Assembly (NCBI GenBank): GCA_009781535.1
Contig: WQXX01000053.1
Span: 1-7,072, forward strand
DNA length: 7,072 nucleotides
Source: Coriobacteriia bacterium
GTDB taxonomy: Bacteria; Actinomycetota; Coriobacteriia; Coriobacteriales; UBA8131
Reading direction: 5' to 3'
The notes beneath the pieces are model-generated. The model was not told the DNA's origin. It saw nothing but the letters and a program-made list of their open reading frames with translations, and made no database searches. The position numbers and the translations under genes were made by a program. Below, piece by piece: positions 6,123 through 7,072 of the stretch; the stretch's first letter is position 1; each line of letters opens with the position of its first letter.

Positions 6123-6151
6123 GTTTCCTCCATTGCGTAAATGAATAGTAC

Positions 6152-6182
6152 AGTAGCGGGGTATGCCACGCTACTTGGCATA
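6152..6182 (-). promoter_or_regulatory. Interlocked inverted repeats at the lipoprotein transcription start
   Basis: On the minus strand the order is TATGCCA (6182-6176), AGTAGCG (6175-6169), TGGCATA (6168-6162), CCC, CGCTACT (6158-6152). Block 1 is the reverse complement of block 3 and block 2 of block 4, each exact over 7 bases. Block 1 abuts the -10 box. The outer pair looks like a 21-bp operator over the start site. The inner pair would form a hairpin at or near the mRNA 5' end. Confidence 0.6.
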
Positions 6183-6211
6183 ATGATACCTGAGATACCT
6201 GCAACTGACAA
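6183..6211 (-). promoter_or_regulatory. Sigma-70-type promoter of the lipoprotein gene
   Basis: On the minus strand, TTGTCA (6206-6211) and TATCAT (6183-6188) are separated by exactly 17 bases. Each box matches the consensus at 5 of 6 positions. The start is expected near 6176, giving a leader of about 54 bases. This is the clearest promoter in the window. Confidence 0.75.
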
Positions 6212-6308
6212 AGGAAATCTGTGATCTTGCTTAGCTCGAATTGGAATCAAGCCGATGAAGGCTGCCCCTGCTAACAATAGTGTTGCAGTTGGTTTTAGGT
6301 GTTACCAT

Positions 6309-6334
6309 AAAACCAAGCCAGAGAAAGGCTGGTT
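6309..6334 (-). terminator. Probable intrinsic terminator of the Ppx/GppA gene
   Basis: On the minus strand, AACCAGCC pairs with GGCTTGGTT (one bulged T) around the loop TTTCTCT, followed by a TTTT run shared with the stem end. The stem begins inside the stop codon at 6333-6335. Position and shape fit termination of the gene just upstream. Confidence 0.55.
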
Positions 6335-7072
6335 AAACCAGCAGAATACCGTTGAGGATGTCAGTCTCGCTTACGATGAAGTCGTCGGCTTGCACCGCAT
6401 GAAGCATGCAACTTAAGGTAATGCAGCCACCGACAATGACCGAGGCGCGCTGGGGGTGCAAGCCGACGACTTCTCGGCGCGCCGCCAGCGGCATGGCTGC
6501 CAGGCGCGCCAGCATACGATCGAAAACCTCTGTGGATATCGTGGTCCCATGAACACGATCGCGGTCATATTCCCGCATTTCTTCAAGGATCGAAACCGCA
6601 GTCGTTGCAACACCTGCAACCGCATAGATAACACGGGGAGTCTTCGGACAGTCATAAAAGAACGGTTTGATCTCTGCTTCGATCCAAGCACGTGCTGCTG
6701 CCAACTCATCAACTGTCGGAGGGTCTGAGTGCAGGAAACGGTCTGTCACACGACGGCTTCCAATATTGAATGATATTGCTTTTTCTATTAGCAAATTAGG
6801 ATGGCTCACAGCGTCATCATCGTATCTTCCAAAGATAACCTCGGTGGAGCCTCCGCCTACATCGATGGTCATGATACTGGACACAGACGGCTCAATGGCA
6901 GGCTCTGCATGCTCATTGCTCTCACGAGGAAAGCCGCTCAGCGTTCCTTTAAACGAGAGCTCCGCCTCACGCGCTCCTGCAATAACCTCGACAGTGATTC
7001 CCTGCTCTGCCAACAAAGCGATGATTTCTGCGCTATTGGAGGCGTCACGCATGGCAGAAGTCGCCACCGCCC
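6333..7072 (-). CDS. Ppx/GppA phosphatase family (exopolyphosphatase), 5' end outside window
   Basis: About 246 C-terminal residues are visible, and the reading frame runs off the right edge. The family removes phosphate from polyphosphate (Ppx) or converts pppGpp to ppGpp (GppA) with an actin-like (ASKHA) fold in the cytoplasm. Marks in order are AVATSAMRDASN at the edge, then IAGAREAELSFKGT with the Glu region used in catalysis, then the phosphate-binding loop IDVGGGSTEVIFG. After that come AVAGVATTAVSI, the GLHPQRASVIVGG stretch and the end SETDILNGILLV. The GTG at 7065-7067 is not the start, because conserved family sequence continues upstream. Relatives are about 300 residues, so about 60-70 are missing. 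It lacks the extra C-terminal HD-like domain of long E. coli-type enzymes. Ppx and GppA activities cannot be separated here. A likely terminator overlaps the stop. Confidence 0.93.
   Translation of the reverse strand, partial: AVATSAMRDASNSAEIIALLAEQGITVEVIAGAREAELSFKGTLSGFPRESNEHAEPAIEPSVSSIMTIDVGGGSTEVIFGRYDDDAVSHPNLLIEKAISFNIGSRRVTDRFLHSDPPTVDELAAARAWIEAEIKPFFYDCPKTPRVIYAVAGVATTAVSILEEMREYDRDRVHGTTISTEVFDRMLARLAAMPLAARREVVGLHPQRASVIVGGCITLSCMLHAVQADDFIVSETDILNGILLV

Noticed and set aside
6119..6277. Minus-strand 52-codon open frame of hydrophobic composition whose TGA overlaps the lipoprotein ATG
   Set aside because: It would need a TTG start at 6277 with no Shine-Dalgarno, and it overlaps the strong promoter and operator-like repeats. 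The start-stop overlap is noted, but there is not enough to call a gene.
1..7072. CRISPR array, insertion sequence, prophage or defence system
   Set aside because: No regularly spaced repeats, transposase, integrase or phage-like genes are visible. The repeats present are two-copy and local.

Overview
The window reads as ordinary chromosomal, mostly housekeeping DNA from a Gram-positive, probably anaerobic actinobacterium-like organism. My best guess is class Coriobacteriia. The basis is a bifunctional class A penicillin-binding protein with a long Lys/Glu tail, a large two-part U32 protein, a MoaE-like protein of the short type found in anaerobes, a lipobox lipoprotein, and roughly half G+C by eye. 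The taxonomic call is inference. I see no insertion sequence, phage gene, CRISPR array or defence system.

Layout, left to right. A complete class A penicillin-binding protein gene runs leftward (1-2091). A U32-family gene, probably an Fe-S dependent RNA hydroxylase, runs rightward from a 73-bp divergent spacer (2165-4831). Facing its end is a small leftward moaE-like gene (4869-5264). Leftward tRNA-Lys(TTT) (5390-5465) and tRNA-Leu(TAA) (5585-5669) follow, both with encoded CCA. Then come a small leftward lipoprotein gene with a clear sigma-70-type promoter (5754-6122) and the C-terminal three quarters of a Ppx/GppA exopolyphosphatase-family gene (6333-7072), cut by the right window edge. No gene-free stretch exceeds 300 bases; the longest is the 210-bp spacer 6123-6332.

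The products act in separate processes: peptidoglycan synthesis, RNA modification, molybdopterin synthesis, lysine and leucine decoding, an unknown surface function, and polyphosphate or (p)ppGpp metabolism. I see no single pathway joining them.

The least ordinary parts are non-coding. Just 3' of tRNA-Lys are two degenerate ~56-bp tandem units. The nearer one holds an inverted copy of the tRNA's own T arm and acceptor strand, so a read-through transcript could fold against the tRNA. At the lipoprotein promoter, four 7-base blocks form two interlocked inverted repeats immediately downstream of the -10 box. Between the lipoprotein and tRNA-Leu lie a 15-bp perfect hairpin and a 12-bp palindrome; the hairpin's T-run is on the strand opposite to the flanking genes.
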